From: Planctomycetota bacterium
GTDB lineage: Bacteria; Planctomycetota; UBA1135; GCA-002686595
Direction of reading: 5' to 3'
DNA length: 64,000 nucleotides
NCBI GenBank assembly: GCA_028278425.1
Contig: JANQEJ010000284.1
Coordinates: forward strand, 1 to 64,000
Position 1 is the first letter of the stretch. The number at the start of each line of letters is the position of its first letter. Under the pieces are notes generated by a model. It did no database searches. It saw only the letters and a program-made list of their open reading frames with translations, and had not been told where the DNA came from. A program made the position numbers and the translations under genes. Below are positions 1 through 11,126 of the stretch, piece after piece.

Positions 1-18
1 TGCGGGGCTTCGCTCGCG

Positions 19-462
19 ATGCTGGTGTTGCACGGGCTTCTGCTCGCCGACGCGAACGAAGCGGGCGCGGCGAACCCGACGTTCGCCGAGTTTCACCGCT
101 TCCTGTCCTCGCTCTGGATCCTCTACATGCCGCTCGGCGCGTTGCTCGGCGCGCTGTTCGCGCTCTCCGGCTGGTGGCTCGTGCGCTGCGAGCGGCGCGG
201 CAAGACCGCTTCCGTGTGCGCCGTGGTCGGCCTCGCGACGTGGTTCGTGGGCTATTCCGGCTCGGTCCTCTCGGGAAGGGAGGAGCTCGCCGAGCTGATG
301 TTCGGCGGCGTCATCGGGCAGGGCACGCTCTCCGCCCTGCTGCTCGTCGGCCTGGCGCAGCTCGCCGTCGTCCTCTTCGCCTATCCGGCCGTCCTGCTCG
401 TGCTCCTGCGCCGCCCCTTTCCGGCGGCGGAGCCGCGCGGCGGTACCGCTGCGTTATCCTGA
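19..462 (+). CDS. Hypothetical integral membrane protein, possibly cut at its N-terminus by the window edge
   Basis: I do not recognise the family. The product of up to 147 residues shows three clear hydrophobic segments at about residues 31-55, 63-84 and 103-130, with a short basic loop (RCERRGK) between the first two. It is therefore an inner-membrane protein. The reading frame is open from base 1 through the ATG at 19, and the first residues (MLVLHGLLLA) are themselves hydrophobic, so the true start may lie upstream of the window and a first membrane helix may be missing. The stop lies 4 bases before the GTG of the next gene, so the two are probably co-transcribed. Confidence 0.5.
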   Translation: MLVLHGLLLADANEAGAANPTFAEFHRFLSSLWILYMPLGALLGALFALSGWWLVRCERRGKTASVCAVVGLATWFVGYSGSVLSGREELAELMFGGVIGQGTLSALLLVGLAQLAVVLFAYPAVLLVLLRRPFPAAEPRGGTAALS

Positions 463-466
463 ACGC

Positions 467-937
467 GTGGCGCCCAGCAAGACCTTCCGCGAGAAGCTCG
501 CCGACAGCAAGGACTTCCCGCGCGTGCAGGAGCTCGCCGGCGGAATGCGCAAGCGCTTCGGACCGGGCACGATCGTGATCCCCGCGCCCTTCGAAGTGAA
601 CGAGCTCATGCGCAAGGTCCCGAAGGGCAAGCTGACGACGATCAACCGGATCCGCGAGCAGCTCGCGACGCGCCACGGCGCGACGGTCTGCTGCCCCATC
701 GTCGCCGGCATCCACGCGCGCATCGCAGCGGGCGCGGCCGGCGAAGACGAGGCGGACGGCAGGAAACGCGTGACGCCCTACTGGCGCACGCTGAAGTCGG
801 GCGGCGAGCTGAACGAGAAATACCCCGGCGGCGTGGCCAACCAGGCGAAGCGCCTGCGCGCGGAGGGGCACCGCGTGGTCAAGAAGGGCAAAAAGAGCGT
901 CGTCGCGGACTTCGAGCGGGCGCTACACGACAGGTAG
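467..937 (+). CDS. MGMT-family, alkyltransferase-like DNA-binding protein lacking the acceptor cysteine
   Basis: The 156-residue protein resembles the DNA-binding domain of O6-alkylguanine-DNA alkyltransferases. It has the helix-turn-helix-like stretch VPKGKLTTINRIREQLA (about residues 50-66), then TPYWRTLKSGGELNEKYPGG, then an EGH near the end. In true MGMT the motif is PCHR; here the aligned residues read PYWR, so the methyl-accepting Cys and its His are absent. By analogy with alkyltransferase-like proteins it probably binds alkylated guanine and flags it for nucleotide excision repair rather than repairing it directly. That role is inferred from the family. Translation starts at GTG 467 (MAPSKTFREKLADSKD), which matches the usual N-terminus of this family as I recall it. 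Confidence 0.8.
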   Translation: MAPSKTFREKLADSKDFPRVQELAGGMRKRFGPGTIVIPAPFEVNELMRKVPKGKLTTINRIREQLATRHGATVCCPIVAGIHARIAAGAAGEDEADGRKRVTPYWRTLKSGGELNEKYPGGVANQAKRLRAEGHRVVKKGKKSVVADFERALHDR

Positions 938-945
938 CCCGCTTT

Positions 946-2022
946 CTACGCGATGATCTTGCGGTAGACGTCCACCGTCGCCGCGGCGTTCTTCTCCCAG
1001 GTGTTCTCCGCCCCGAGCGCTCCGCGCTTCGCGCACGCGGCGTCGTCGGCTGCGCTGGCGATCGCCGCCTCGAATCGTTCGCTCAGAGCGAGCGCGTCCT
1101 CTTCGACGTCGCGATCGACGAGCGTCGCGAGGTCGCCGAGCGCCTCCTCAAAGGCCGGCAGCCGGCTCGCGACGACGGGGACGCCGACCGAGAAGGCCTC
1201 GAGCGGCGTGACGGCGGTCTCCTCGCCCTCGGAGAGGTGAACGAGCAGCGAGGACGATGCGAGGATCTTCGCCATGTCGCTCTCCTTGGCCTGGCGGTTC
1301 CAGAGCACCAGGTCGCGCGCGATGGACTCGCCGAGCTCCGCGCGGAGGAAGTGCTCCGACTCGCCGCCGCGCTCGCCGCCGACGTAAAGAAGCTGGCACG
1401 GGACGCGGCGCCGTTTGAGCTCCTCGACCGCGCGCAGGACCGCGCCGGGGCGGCGGCGCTCGCGGAGGGATCCGAGGACGAGGATCTGCGGCGGGTCCTT
1501 CTTCGGCGGCATCTCGCCGCCGAGGTCGCGCGTCCAGTGGTCGCAGCCGACCGGCACGCGGTGGATGCGGTCCGCCGGCACGCCGTAGCGCCGCTCGACC
1601 TCGGCGGCGGCGTTCGAGCTGAAGACCAGGACGGCGGCGGCGCTGCGCGCAGCCTCGGCCAACTCGGCGTCGTCCGGCGGAAACTCCGCGATCGGGAGGA
1701 TCTCCTTCGCCCGCGCGACCGGCGGCCAGCCGGCGCGCGTCCGGTGGAAAAGGTCGACGCCGCCGAGCAGGCCGTCCGCGCTGCGGCGCAGCAGCGAGAA
1801 CATGCGCCGCGATTGCGTCGACCGCACGACGCGCGGCTCGTGTGGCGCGTCCGCAAGCCCGAGCGCGGGCTCGCCGATCGTCCGCTCGCCGCGCCCGAGA
1901 TCGAGGAGGTGAAGCTCCGGACAATCGGGGAGCCGCACCATCGCCCGCACGAGCTCGCGCGCGTAGCGTCCGATCCCGGGGGCGTGGGTAACGGCGGGAA
2001 AGTAGTCGAGGCCGACCTTCAA
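946..2022 (-). CDS. Glycosyltransferase family 4 (group 1) protein
   Basis: The 358-residue protein begins KVGLDYFPAVTHAPGIGRYARELVRA, the Gly-rich N-terminus of GT-B glycosyltransferases that act on sugar nucleotides. The C-terminal half has the GT4 signature around LVHLSEGEETAVTPLEAF, with the E-x7-E pattern followed by GVPVVAS. A middle stretch (ILVLGSLRERRRP) fits the start of the nucleotide-binding Rossmann domain. The start is TTG at 2022, giving a 4-base TTGA overlap with the stop of the upstream aminotransferase, so the pair is translationally coupled. The acceptor and sugar cannot be told from sequence; cell-surface polysaccharide synthesis is the usual role. The longer open frame upstream of 2022 only shadows the aminotransferase gene. 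Confidence 0.8.
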   Translation of the reverse strand: MKVGLDYFPAVTHAPGIGRYARELVRAMVRLPDCPELHLLDLGRGERTIGEPALGLADAPHEPRVVRSTQSRRMFSLLRRSADGLLGGVDLFHRTRAGWPPVARAKEILPIAEFPPDDAELAEAARSAAAVLVFSSNAAAEVERRYGVPADRIHRVPVGCDHWTRDLGGEMPPKKDPPQILVLGSLRERRRPGAVLRAVEELKRRRVPCQLLYVGGERGGESEHFLRAELGESIARDLVLWNRQAKESDMAKILASSSLLVHLSEGEETAVTPLEAFSVGVPVVASRLPAFEEALGDLATLVDRDVEEDALALSERFEAAIASAADDAACAKRGALGAENTWEKNAAATVDVYRKIIA

Positions 2023-3317
2023 GCAGGCAGGCCGTGCTCGATCGCGTGCTCGACCGCGTCGCAGAAGCGGTCGATCTCTTCCAGCGTCGTGTACACGTTC
2101 GGCGAGACGCGGATGCCCTGCACCTCGTCGTGGTTGATCGCCACGGTGAGGATCTTGCGCTCCTTCCAGAGCCACGCGGCGAGCTCGCCGTTGTCGAGCC
2201 CGTCCACGGTCACGTTGGCGATGCCGCAGGCAAAGCCGGGCTTCAGGCTCGTGTTGAGCCGCACGCGGTCGTGCTCGAGCAGCCGCTTCGCCCATCTGTC
2301 GCGCAGGTAGGTCAGGCGCGCCTCCTTGCGCTTGGCGCCGATGCCCTGGTGGAACGTCAACGCCTCGCCGATCGCGAGGTAATTCGCCGCCGGGTGCGTG
2401 CCGATCTCCTCGAACTTGCGGATGTCCTCGTCGAGCTTGTCGTCGGCCGCCATCAGCGGCCAGAGGTCCTTGATCCTGTCCTTGCGCACGTAGAGCAGCC
2501 CGGTGCCGTGCGGGGCGCAGAGCCACTTGTGGAGGCTCGTCGCGTAGTAGTCGCAGTCTAGGTCGGACAGCTTGAAATCGAAGTGCGCCAGCGCGTGCGC
2601 GCCGTCGACGATCACCGGGATGCCGCGCCGCCGCCCGAGCGCGACGACCTCCTTCACCGGCAGGATCTGCCCGGTGAGGTTGATCATGTGGCACACGAGG
2701 ATGAGCTTCGTGCGCTCGGTGACGTGCTCTTCGAAGAGCCGCACGATCTCCGCCGGATCCTCGCACGGCGTCGGGATCGGGAACTGCACGAGCTTGATGC
2801 CCTCGCGGCGCTCGCGCTGCCGGAACGTCGTCACCATGCGCGGATAGTCCTGCAGCGTCGTCAGGACCTCGTCGCCCGGGGCGAGGTCGAAGCCGAACTG
2901 GCAGATCTGCAGGCTCTCGGAGGCGTTGCGCGTGAGCGCGATCTCCTCCCCGTCGACGTCCCACTGCTCGGCGAGCCGCTGCCGCACGCCCTCGCGCTGC
3001 GGCTCGAGCACGCGCCACATCGTGTACGCGGGCAGCGTGTTCGAATAGTCGAGGTGGCGCTTCATCGCCGCCTGCACGAACTGCGGCGAGGGGCTCACGC
3101 CGCCGTTGTTGAGGTTGACGAGGCTGCGGTCGACGGTGAACGCTTTCGCGATCTCGCTCCAGTACGCCTCGTCGAGCGCGACCTCCTCCGGCGTGCCCTC
3201 GACGGGGGGAAGCCGCTCCAGGAGCGCGCGCACGGGTCCGGCGAAAAGGCTCTCCCCGGTCGCCCAGGCGGCGGCGGGAACGCCCAGGGCTCCCATGAAT
3301 TGACGGCGGTCGAACAT
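2019..3317 (-). CDS. Class V aminotransferase (isopenicillin-N epimerase-like), Tat-exported
   Basis: The 432-residue PLP enzyme has the class V fold. The likely PLP lysine lies in ATSLHKWLCAPHGTG, preceded by the cofactor-binding Asp in IPVIVDGAHAL. Close relatives are annotated as isopenicillin-N epimerases or cysteine-desulfurase-like enzymes; the actual substrate is unknown. The N-terminus MFDRRQFMGALG has a twin-arginine motif and a hydrophobic stretch, so export by the Tat pathway with bound cofactor is likely. ATG 3317 is chosen because GGAGGTCCC sits directly upstream and the Tat signal starts there. The gene diverges from the prolyl oligopeptidase gene across 58 bases and overlaps the downstream glycosyltransferase by 4 bases. 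Confidence 0.85.
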   Translation of the reverse strand: MFDRRQFMGALGVPAAAWATGESLFAGPVRALLERLPPVEGTPEEVALDEAYWSEIAKAFTVDRSLVNLNNGGVSPSPQFVQAAMKRHLDYSNTLPAYTMWRVLEPQREGVRQRLAEQWDVDGEEIALTRNASESLQICQFGFDLAPGDEVLTTLQDYPRMVTTFRQRERREGIKLVQFPIPTPCEDPAEIVRLFEEHVTERTKLILVCHMINLTGQILPVKEVVALGRRRGIPVIVDGAHALAHFDFKLSDLDCDYYATSLHKWLCAPHGTGLLYVRKDRIKDLWPLMAADDKLDEDIRKFEEIGTHPAANYLAIGEALTFHQGIGAKRKEARLTYLRDRWAKRLLEHDRVRLNTSLKPGFACGIANVTVDGLDNGELAAWLWKERKILTVAINHDEVQGIRVSPNVYTTLEEIDRFCDAVEHAIEHGLPA

Positions 3318-3375
3318 GACGGGACCTCCACGCCCAATCTTAGTGTCCGGCGACGCCGTCGCTAGAATTCCCCGC

Positions 3376-5498
<2,123 letters not shown>

Positions 5499-5502
<4 letters not shown>

Positions 5503-6080
5503 AGCGTTTGTCCGTCCTGTTAGTGCTCCTCGCCGCCTGCGGCAGCGAGGGCAAGAGCCCCCGCCAGGAGTTCGACTCCGACGTCGACGCCTGCCGCGCG
5601 AACCTGACGCAGATCTACGACGGCCTGCGCGCGATGAAGTCCGAGCAGAACCGCGAGCCGAAGGAGTCGGGCGTCCGCTTCTTCGCGGAGCTGATCTCCA
5701 GCGGCATGTGGGAGGACACGGAGGAGACGCGGCGCGTCCTCACCTGCCCCGGCAAGAACGTGCCCCCCGTCGCCGCGATGCCGAGCTTCGCGGACCTGTC
5801 CGCGGTGAGCGGAGCCGACTCGACCTACGCGGGACGCGACAACGTGGGCCACCCGCTGGAGCGCTTCCCGACGAGCGGCTCGGAGCCCCTGATCGCCTGC
5901 GACAACTCGCACGGCATGAACCACGACGGCGTGATGAACGTGCTGTACGCGGATGGGAGCATCAAGACGTTCCAGGTCGAGATGCTCAGGGAGCGGGGGA
6001 AGCTCGGTCCCGAGGAAGCGGTCATCTACGTCGGGCCGAATTCGCAGGTCGACGACCTGCGCAAGCTCAGCCTGGACTAG
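5499..6080 (+). CDS. Hypothetical lipoprotein with H-X9-DG-like (DUF1559-type) motif
   Basis: The 193-residue protein begins MKRLSVLLVLLAACGSEGK, a lipoprotein signal with Cys15. The C-terminal part contains HGMNHDGVMNVLYADGSIK, which matches the H-X9-DG pattern found at the ends of planctomycete DUF1559 and other pseudopilin-like proteins. Unlike those, the N-terminus is a lipobox rather than a prepilin methylation helix. Two cysteines (CRANL, LTCPGK) and another before the H motif (LIACDNSHG) could pair. The start is GTG 5499, giving a GTGA overlap with the prolyl oligopeptidase gene. Its last 14 bases overlap the convergent glycosyltransferase gene. Function is unknown; a surface or pseudopilus-related role is only a guess. 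Confidence 0.7.
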
Positions 6081-7830
6081 AACCGCCGCCGGAGGCGTAG
6101 ACCGATGCCAGCATCCCGTGCAGCCGCTGCGCGATCGTGTGGCGCTCCAGAACTGTCGCCTGGCCGCGGAGCGCGATGGCTCGCGCTTGCTCGGGGTGGG
6201 CGGCGTAGTGCACGGCCTTCTCCTTCAGCTCGCCGAGCGTGCGGTACGTCTCCACCTCGACGCCGACCTCGAAGAGCTCGTCGAGGTCGGGCGTGTGCTC
6301 GGCGAGCAGGAACGCCCCGCAGGCGAGGATGTCGAACGTGCGCATGGTCACGATGTCCGACTGGTAGATGCGGCCCACGTCCACGTTGATCGTCGAGGCG
6401 TTGTAGATCTTGGTGAGCTCTTCCCCGTGGACCGCGAGCCCGCGGTAGACCGCGCCGTGGCGCTCGATGAGCTTCCAGCCCGCGTCGCCCCACACGTGGA
6501 CGCCGAGCGCGCCGAGGTTGGCGACGTAGGTCAGCCGCTTCTCCGACGCCGCGATCTCGCCGAGCAGGTAGACCGGATCGTCCACCGTCGGGTCGCCGGC
6601 GAAGGAGGAGCGCATCCCGGGCGCGTGCTCCTCGAGCAGCTCCGGGATGCGGAAGCGCGTGAAGTCCTTCCGCTGCGCCCCGACGACGTCGTTCAGCACG
6701 CGGGCGGCGTCCTCGGCCGGGTCGCCGGTCCAGCGCGCCCACAGGACGCCGAAACGCCGGCGGAAGTCCTCCACGTTCTCGACCATGCTCGCCCCGACGA
6801 ACGAGATCGGCGCGGCGTACTTCCCGCGCTCGGCCTCGGTCAGCTCGGTCGGCGCGCGCACGTAGGGGTCGGCGGCGAGCGAGACGTGGCTCACGTTCGG
6901 AAAGCCGGCCTCCCGGTAGACGTCGACGTTGCGCTTGCGCCACGTGAAGACGTGTACGCCGTCGTGGCCTTCGCCCCGGATCGCGGGAACCGAGGTCGAC
7001 GGGTCGATCTCCCAGCAGAGGAGCTTGCGGCCGTGGCGCGTGCAGAGCTCGGCCAGGCCGTTCGTGTAGTTGATCGCGGCGACGAGCTCGGGATCGAAAC
7101 GCCGGACGGTCAGGTCGATCTCCTCCGGTGCGAACCGCTTCGCCTGGAGCATCCAGACCCTGTACCCCTCCCGCTCGAGCGCGTCGCCGAGCTGGTCGAC
7201 GAAGAGACCGCCGTCGCACAGCAGCGCGCGCCGCTCGCCCGCGCCGTCGTGGAAGGCGGCGATCTCGCGGCGGTAGAACCGGCGGAGCAGCGGGTGCTCG
7301 ACCACGACGTCCGCTTCGCCGGAGAGCCGCAGGAGGTCGGTCCCGAGCGCGTACCGCAGGCGGCCCGATCGGAGGAAGCCCGTCCGGTTGCGGCGGAGGA
7401 GCTCGAGCCGCAGAAGCCACGGATCCGCATCCCACGCCGTGACGCGCACCGCCTCCGGCAGACTTACGGTGAGACGGTCGAGCAGATCGCCCGAACCGAG
7501 ACCGAGGAGCAGGACGTGTCCCTCTTCGAGCGCGAGCGCTTCCGCCATGCCCGGCGCGGCGGCGGGATCGTCGAGGTCGAGCTGGAACAGGCTCCGGTTC
7601 CGCCGGTAGCACGGCCCCCGGTGTTCGGGAGGGAACTCGACGTGATCGCCGCCGACGGGGAGCCGCACGCGCGCGGCCAGATCCGGCTGCGTGCGGTCCA
7701 GGACCGCCAGGTTGCGCTCCAGCCTTCCCGTCCGGTAGGCGTCGGGAAGAACGGTCGTTCCGTCGGGATCTGCCACGGCTTGCCCCGGGGGTCCATCGGC
7801 TGTTCTACTGGCCGGCTCCAACGGTTTCAC
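6067..7830 (-). CDS. CgeB-like glycosyltransferase with an N-terminal methyltransferase-like domain
   Basis: The 587-residue protein has two parts. Residues about 85-215 resemble a Rossmann methyltransferase fold: VLLLGLGSGDLLDRL is a SAM-binding-type glycine motif, followed by VTAWDADPWLL. Residues about 220-587 match the CgeB/spore-maturation glycosyltransferase family, with ELVAAINYTNGLAEL, KLLCWEIDPSTS, VHVFTWRKRNVDVY and the C-terminal NVDVGRIYQSDIVTMRTFDILACGAF block split over two lines of homology. The arrangement suggests a protein or polysaccharide glycosylation role. The start is GTG 7830; it lies 17 bases from the divergent mogA start, so the promoters overlap. The tail overlaps the convergent lipoprotein gene by 14 bases. 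Confidence 0.75.
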   Translation of the reverse strand: MKPLEPASRTADGPPGQAVADPDGTTVLPDAYRTGRLERNLAVLDRTQPDLAARVRLPVGGDHVEFPPEHRGPCYRRNRSLFQLDLDDPAAAPGMAEALALEEGHVLLLGLGSGDLLDRLTVSLPEAVRVTAWDADPWLLRLELLRRNRTGFLRSGRLRYALGTDLLRLSGEADVVVEHPLLRRFYRREIAAFHDGAGERRALLCDGGLFVDQLGDALEREGYRVWMLQAKRFAPEEIDLTVRRFDPELVAAINYTNGLAELCTRHGRKLLCWEIDPSTSVPAIRGEGHDGVHVFTWRKRNVDVYREAGFPNVSHVSLAADPYVRAPTELTEAERGKYAAPISFVGASMVENVEDFRRRFGVLWARWTGDPAEDAARVLNDVVGAQRKDFTRFRIPELLEEHAPGMRSSFAGDPTVDDPVYLLGEIAASEKRLTYVANLGALGVHVWGDAGWKLIERHGAVYRGLAVHGEELTKIYNASTINVDVGRIYQSDIVTMRTFDILACGAFLLAEHTPDLDELFEVGVEVETYRTLGELKEKAVHYAAHPEQARAIALRGQATVLERHTIAQRLHGMLASVYASGGGSSPG

Positions 7831-7847
7831 GCCCGCCTATCCCAAAC

Positions 7848-8384
7848 ATGAGCGACCGCCCCACGATCGGGATCCTCACCGTGTCCGACCGCGCCTCCAG
7901 CGGCGAGTACGAGGACCTCTCCGGCCCCGCGATCGAGGAAGCCCTGCGCGACTACCTCGCCACGGAGTGCGATTACCGCCGCCGCGTCATCCCCGACGAG
8001 GTCCCGGACATCACCGGCGCGGTCCGCGAATTCGCGGCCGAGGGTTGCGCGCTGATCTGCACGACCGGCGGAACGGGGCCGGCGCCGCGGGACGTCACGC
8101 CCGAGGCGATGGCGGAGGTGCTCGACAAGGAGCTCGCCGGCTTCGGCGAGCTGATGCGCTCGGCCTCGCTCGCCGTCGGCGTTCCGACCGCGATCCTCTC
8201 GCGGCAGACCGCGGGCGTCGTCGGCAAGAGCCTCGTCGTCAACCTGCCCGGGAAGCCGGCGTCGATCCGCGTCTGCCTCGACGCGATCTTCCCGGCGATC
8301 CCCTACTGCATCGACCTCGCCGGCGGGCCGTACCTCGAGGGCAACCCGGAGGTCGTCCAGGTCTTCCGGCCGAAGACGAAGTGA
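7848..8384 (+). CDS. mogA: Molybdopterin adenylyltransferase MogA
   Basis: The 178-residue protein belongs to the MogA/MoaB family, which adenylylates molybdopterin before molybdenum insertion. Motifs visible are IGILTVSDRASSGEYEDLSG at the N-terminus, the TTGGTGPAPRDVTPEA substrate-binding loop (about residues 75-90) and the LPGKPASI loop near residue 138. The length is normal for MogA. It begins with ATG 7848 and its stop is overlapped (GTGA) by the downstream polyferredoxin gene, so the two proteins are made together. I see no other molybdenum cofactor genes nearby except a MoaD/ThiS-like gene at 35 kb. Confidence 0.9.
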   Translation: MSDRPTIGILTVSDRASSGEYEDLSGPAIEEALRDYLATECDYRRRVIPDEVPDITGAVREFAAEGCALICTTGGTGPAPRDVTPEAMAEVLDKELAGFGELMRSASLAVGVPTAILSRQTAGVVGKSLVVNLPGKPASIRVCLDAIFPAIPYCIDLAGGPYLEGNPEVVQVFRPKTK

Positions 8385-10072
8385 ACCCGGCCTCGATCCC
8401 CGGCGCGAAGCCGCCGAAGGAGGGCTGCGGGCTGCCGGTGCGCAAGTCCAAGCGCTCGCGGTGGCGGACCGTCGTGCTGATCGCCGTGCACGTGGCGATC
8501 CTCGCGCACGTCGCGCACTGGTACGTGACCGGACACTCGCTCGCGCCGCTCGAACCCTCCGAGGCGCAGCAGACGATCGCGTACGGCGTCGTCAACGCGG
8601 GCTTCGTGCTGCTCATCCTCCTGATTCTGTCGACGCTCATCCTGGGTCGGTTCTTCTGCGGCTGGGCCTGCCACGTCGTCGCCTACCAGGACCTCTGCGC
8701 CTGGCTGCTCGGCAAGCTCGGCATCCGGCCGCGGCCGGTGCGCTCGCGGCTGCTCGTCTTCGTGCCGTTCGTCGCCGCCGCCTACGTGTTCCTGAAGCCG
8801 GCGGTCGCGCGGATCCTCGACGGACACGCGTTTCCCGGCTGGACGCTCGAGCTCGGCACGGAAGAGCTCTGGAAGACCTTCCCCGGGCCGTGGATCGCCA
8901 CGCTCACGCTTCTGGTCGACGGGGCCCTGATCGTGTACCTGCTCGGAGCCAAGGGGTTCTGCACGTACGGCTGTCCGTACGGCGCGCTCTTCGGCGTCTC
9001 CGACCGTTTCGCGCGCGGGCGCATCCGCGTCACCGACGCGTGCGAGGGCTGCGGCCACTGCACGGCCACCTGCACGAGCAACGTCGACGTGCGGCGCGAG
9101 GTGGCGCTCTACGGGATGGTGGTCGACCCCGGCTGCATGAAGTGCACGGACTGCGTCAGCGTGTGCCCGAAGAACGCGCTCTACTTCGGGTTCGGCCCGG
9201 GGCCGGCCCAGGATCCCGAGAAGAAGCGCAAGAACCGGCGGCAGTACGATTTCACGATGGCGGAGGAGATCGCGATGGCCGCGGTCTTCGTCGCGGCACT
9301 CCTGGCGTTCACGCGCCTCTACGACCTCGTGCCGTTCCTTCTCGCCGTGGGCCTCGCGCTCATCGCAGCGCTTGCGGCGGTCGCCGGCTGGCGATTGCTG
9401 TCGAGCAAGGCCCTCGCGTTCCAGCACCACACGCTCAAGGACGCGGGCAAGCTGAAGGGCGCCGGCTTCGCGGCGGCCGCGCTCGTGCCGGCGTTCCTCG
9501 CCCTGACGCTGCACTCGGGTTTCGTGCGCTACAACGCCTGGCGCGGCGAACGGTTCTTCCACGCGGTGCGGGAGCATCCGCTGCATTCGAGCGAGAGGCG
9601 CGCGACCGTCGACCGGAGCCTCGCGTACATGCGACGCGTCGAGCGCTGGGGCCTCCTGGACAGCGTCCCGATGCGCCAGATGCTCGGATCGCTCTGGATC
9701 GAGGCCGACCGCAACGATCTGGCGGAGCCGCACCTGCGCAGAGCGATCGAGCTCGATGCCGGCAACGACATGGCGCGCCTGCGCCTGGCGGAGGTGCTGA
9801 TCGTCGGCGAGCGCTTCGAGGAGGCGGTGGACCTCTTGGCCGAGATCCTCGAGCGCGATCCGCTGAACAGCACGGCGAGCCACCGGCTCGGCGTCCTCAT
9901 CCTGCAGCGTCCCGATCTCGACGACGCCGTCCTCTTGTACGTCGACTACCTGATCCGCACCGGCGACCTCGAGAACGCGGAGAACGCACTCGACATGGTG
10001 CTCCAGCGGAACCCGACGAGCGCCGGCGCCCTCGAGCGCATGGAAACGATCCGCGCGGCGCGGGAGCAATAG
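8381..10072 (+). CDS. NosR/NapH-like membrane polyferredoxin with C-terminal TPR repeats
   Basis: The 563-residue membrane protein carries two [4Fe-4S] ferredoxin motifs, CEGCGHCTATC (residues 221-231) and CMKCTDCVSVC (252-262), plus the membrane-linked cysteine pairs FCGWAC (Cys93/97) and CTYGC (Cys194/198) typical of NapH/NosR/CcoG electron-transfer proteins. Hydrophobic segments flank these at about 30-50, 70-90, 125-140 and 165-190, with more between 300 and 390. From about residue 440 to the end, TPR-like helices appear (SLWIEADRNDLAEPHLRRAI, LAEVLIVGERFEEAVDLL). A ferredoxin module fused to TPRs is unusual. Start GTG 8381 overlaps the mogA stop by 4 bases, suggesting service to a molybdoenzyme, which is inferred. 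Confidence 0.8.
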   Translation: MNPASIPGAKPPKEGCGLPVRKSKRSRWRTVVLIAVHVAILAHVAHWYVTGHSLAPLEPSEAQQTIAYGVVNAGFVLLILLILSTLILGRFFCGWACHVVAYQDLCAWLLGKLGIRPRPVRSRLLVFVPFVAAAYVFLKPAVARILDGHAFPGWTLELGTEELWKTFPGPWIATLTLLVDGALIVYLLGAKGFCTYGCPYGALFGVSDRFARGRIRVTDACEGCGHCTATCTSNVDVRREVALYGMVVDPGCMKCTDCVSVCPKNALYFGFGPGPAQDPEKKRKNRRQYDFTMAEEIAMAAVFVAALLAFTRLYDLVPFLLAVGLALIAALAAVAGWRLLSSKALAFQHHTLKDAGKLKGAGFAAAALVPAFLALTLHSGFVRYNAWRGERFFHAVREHPLHSSERRATVDRSLAYMRRVERWGLLDSVPMRQMLGSLWIEADRNDLAEPHLRRAIELDAGNDMARLRLAEVLIVGERFEEAVDLLAEILERDPLNSTASHRLGVLILQRPDLDDAVLLYVDYLIRTGDLENAENALDMVLQRNPTSAGALERMETIRAAREQ

Positions 10073-10073
10073 C

Positions 10074-11126
10074 GTGCAGCGACGCCGCCTCGGACGCACG
10101 GACCTCGAGGTGCCGGTGATCTGCTTCGGCGCCTACGCGATCGGCGGCGGCTACTGGGGCGACACCGATGACGACGACGCGCGTGCGGCCATTCGCGCCG
10201 CGCTCGACGCGGGGATGAACGCCTTCGACACCGCGCCGGTCTACGGGTTCGGGCACTCGGAGCGCGTGCTCGGCGAGGCGCTCGCCGGGCGGCGCGACGA
10301 GGCCGTCGTCATGACCAAGGTGGGCGTTCGCTGGGAGGACCTGCGCGGCGCGGACGACTTCGAGATGCTCGACGCGACGGGCAACAAGCGGAAGGTCGAG
10401 CGCAACAGCCGGCCCGAGTCCGTGCGCGTCGAGGCCGATCAAAGCCTCGAGCGCCTCGGCGTCGACCGCATCGATCTAATCCAAGTCCACGCCCGCGATC
10501 CGCGCACGCCGGTGGCGGAGACGATGGGCGCGCTGGCCGAGCTTCGCGCCGAGGGCAAGGTGCGCGCGATCGGCGTGTCGAACTACAGCGTCGCGGACCT
10601 CGCCGAGGCGAAGCGCGCGCTCGGCGACGTGCCGCTCGCGAGCGACCAGCCGCAGTACAGCCTCCTAGCGCGCCAGATCGAAAGGGACGTGCTGCCCTGG
10701 GCGCGGGCAAACGACGTCGGCCTGCTCGTGTACGCTCCGCTCGAACAAGGTCTCCTGACGGGCAAGTTCGGTGTGGAGCGGCGCTTCGCCGAGGGGGAAG
10801 GCCGCGCCGGCAAAGCGACCTTCTCCGCCGAGAACCGCAAGCGCGTCAACACGGTGCTGCAGACCGAGGTCGCACCGATCGCGCGACGCCACGACGCAAC
10901 GCTCGCGCAGGTCGTCCTCGCCTGGACCGTAGCGCAGCCTGGAGTGACCGCGGCATTGGTCGGAGCCCGCAACGCCGAGCAGGCTGGCGAGAACGCGAGC
11001 GCGGGCAGCCTGGAGCTCGATCCGAGCGACAGAAACGCGATCGAGCGCGCGTTCGCCAAGGTCAAGCTCAGCCGGCCCGCCCGCTGGCGCGGGCTGCTCG
11101 GACGGCTCTTCGCGCGAAGTCGCTGA
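10074..11126 (+). CDS. Aldo/keto reductase
   Basis: The 350-residue NADPH-dependent oxidoreductase has the AKR (beta/alpha)8 barrel motifs. FDTAPVYGFGHSE supplies the catalytic Asp and Tyr, VMTKVGVRW the Lys, and DLIQVHARDP the His. The C-terminal cofactor-binding region TAALVGARNAEQAGENA is also typical. It starts at GTG 10074, one base after the stop of the preceding gene, so it is in the same transcription unit as mogA and the polyferredoxin. The physiological carbonyl substrate is unknown. The last bases, including the stop codon, form one arm of a long inverted repeat shared with the convergent gene. Confidence 0.9.
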   Translation: MQRRRLGRTDLEVPVICFGAYAIGGGYWGDTDDDDARAAIRAALDAGMNAFDTAPVYGFGHSERVLGEALAGRRDEAVVMTKVGVRWEDLRGADDFEMLDATGNKRKVERNSRPESVRVEADQSLERLGVDRIDLIQVHARDPRTPVAETMGALAELRAEGKVRAIGVSNYSVADLAEAKRALGDVPLASDQPQYSLLARQIERDVLPWARANDVGLLVYAPLEQGLLTGKFGVERRFAEGEGRAGKATFSAENRKRVNTVLQTEVAPIARRHDATLAQVVLAWTVAQPGVTAALVGARNAEQAGENASAGSLELDPSDRNAIERAFAKVKLSRPARWRGLLGRLFARSR

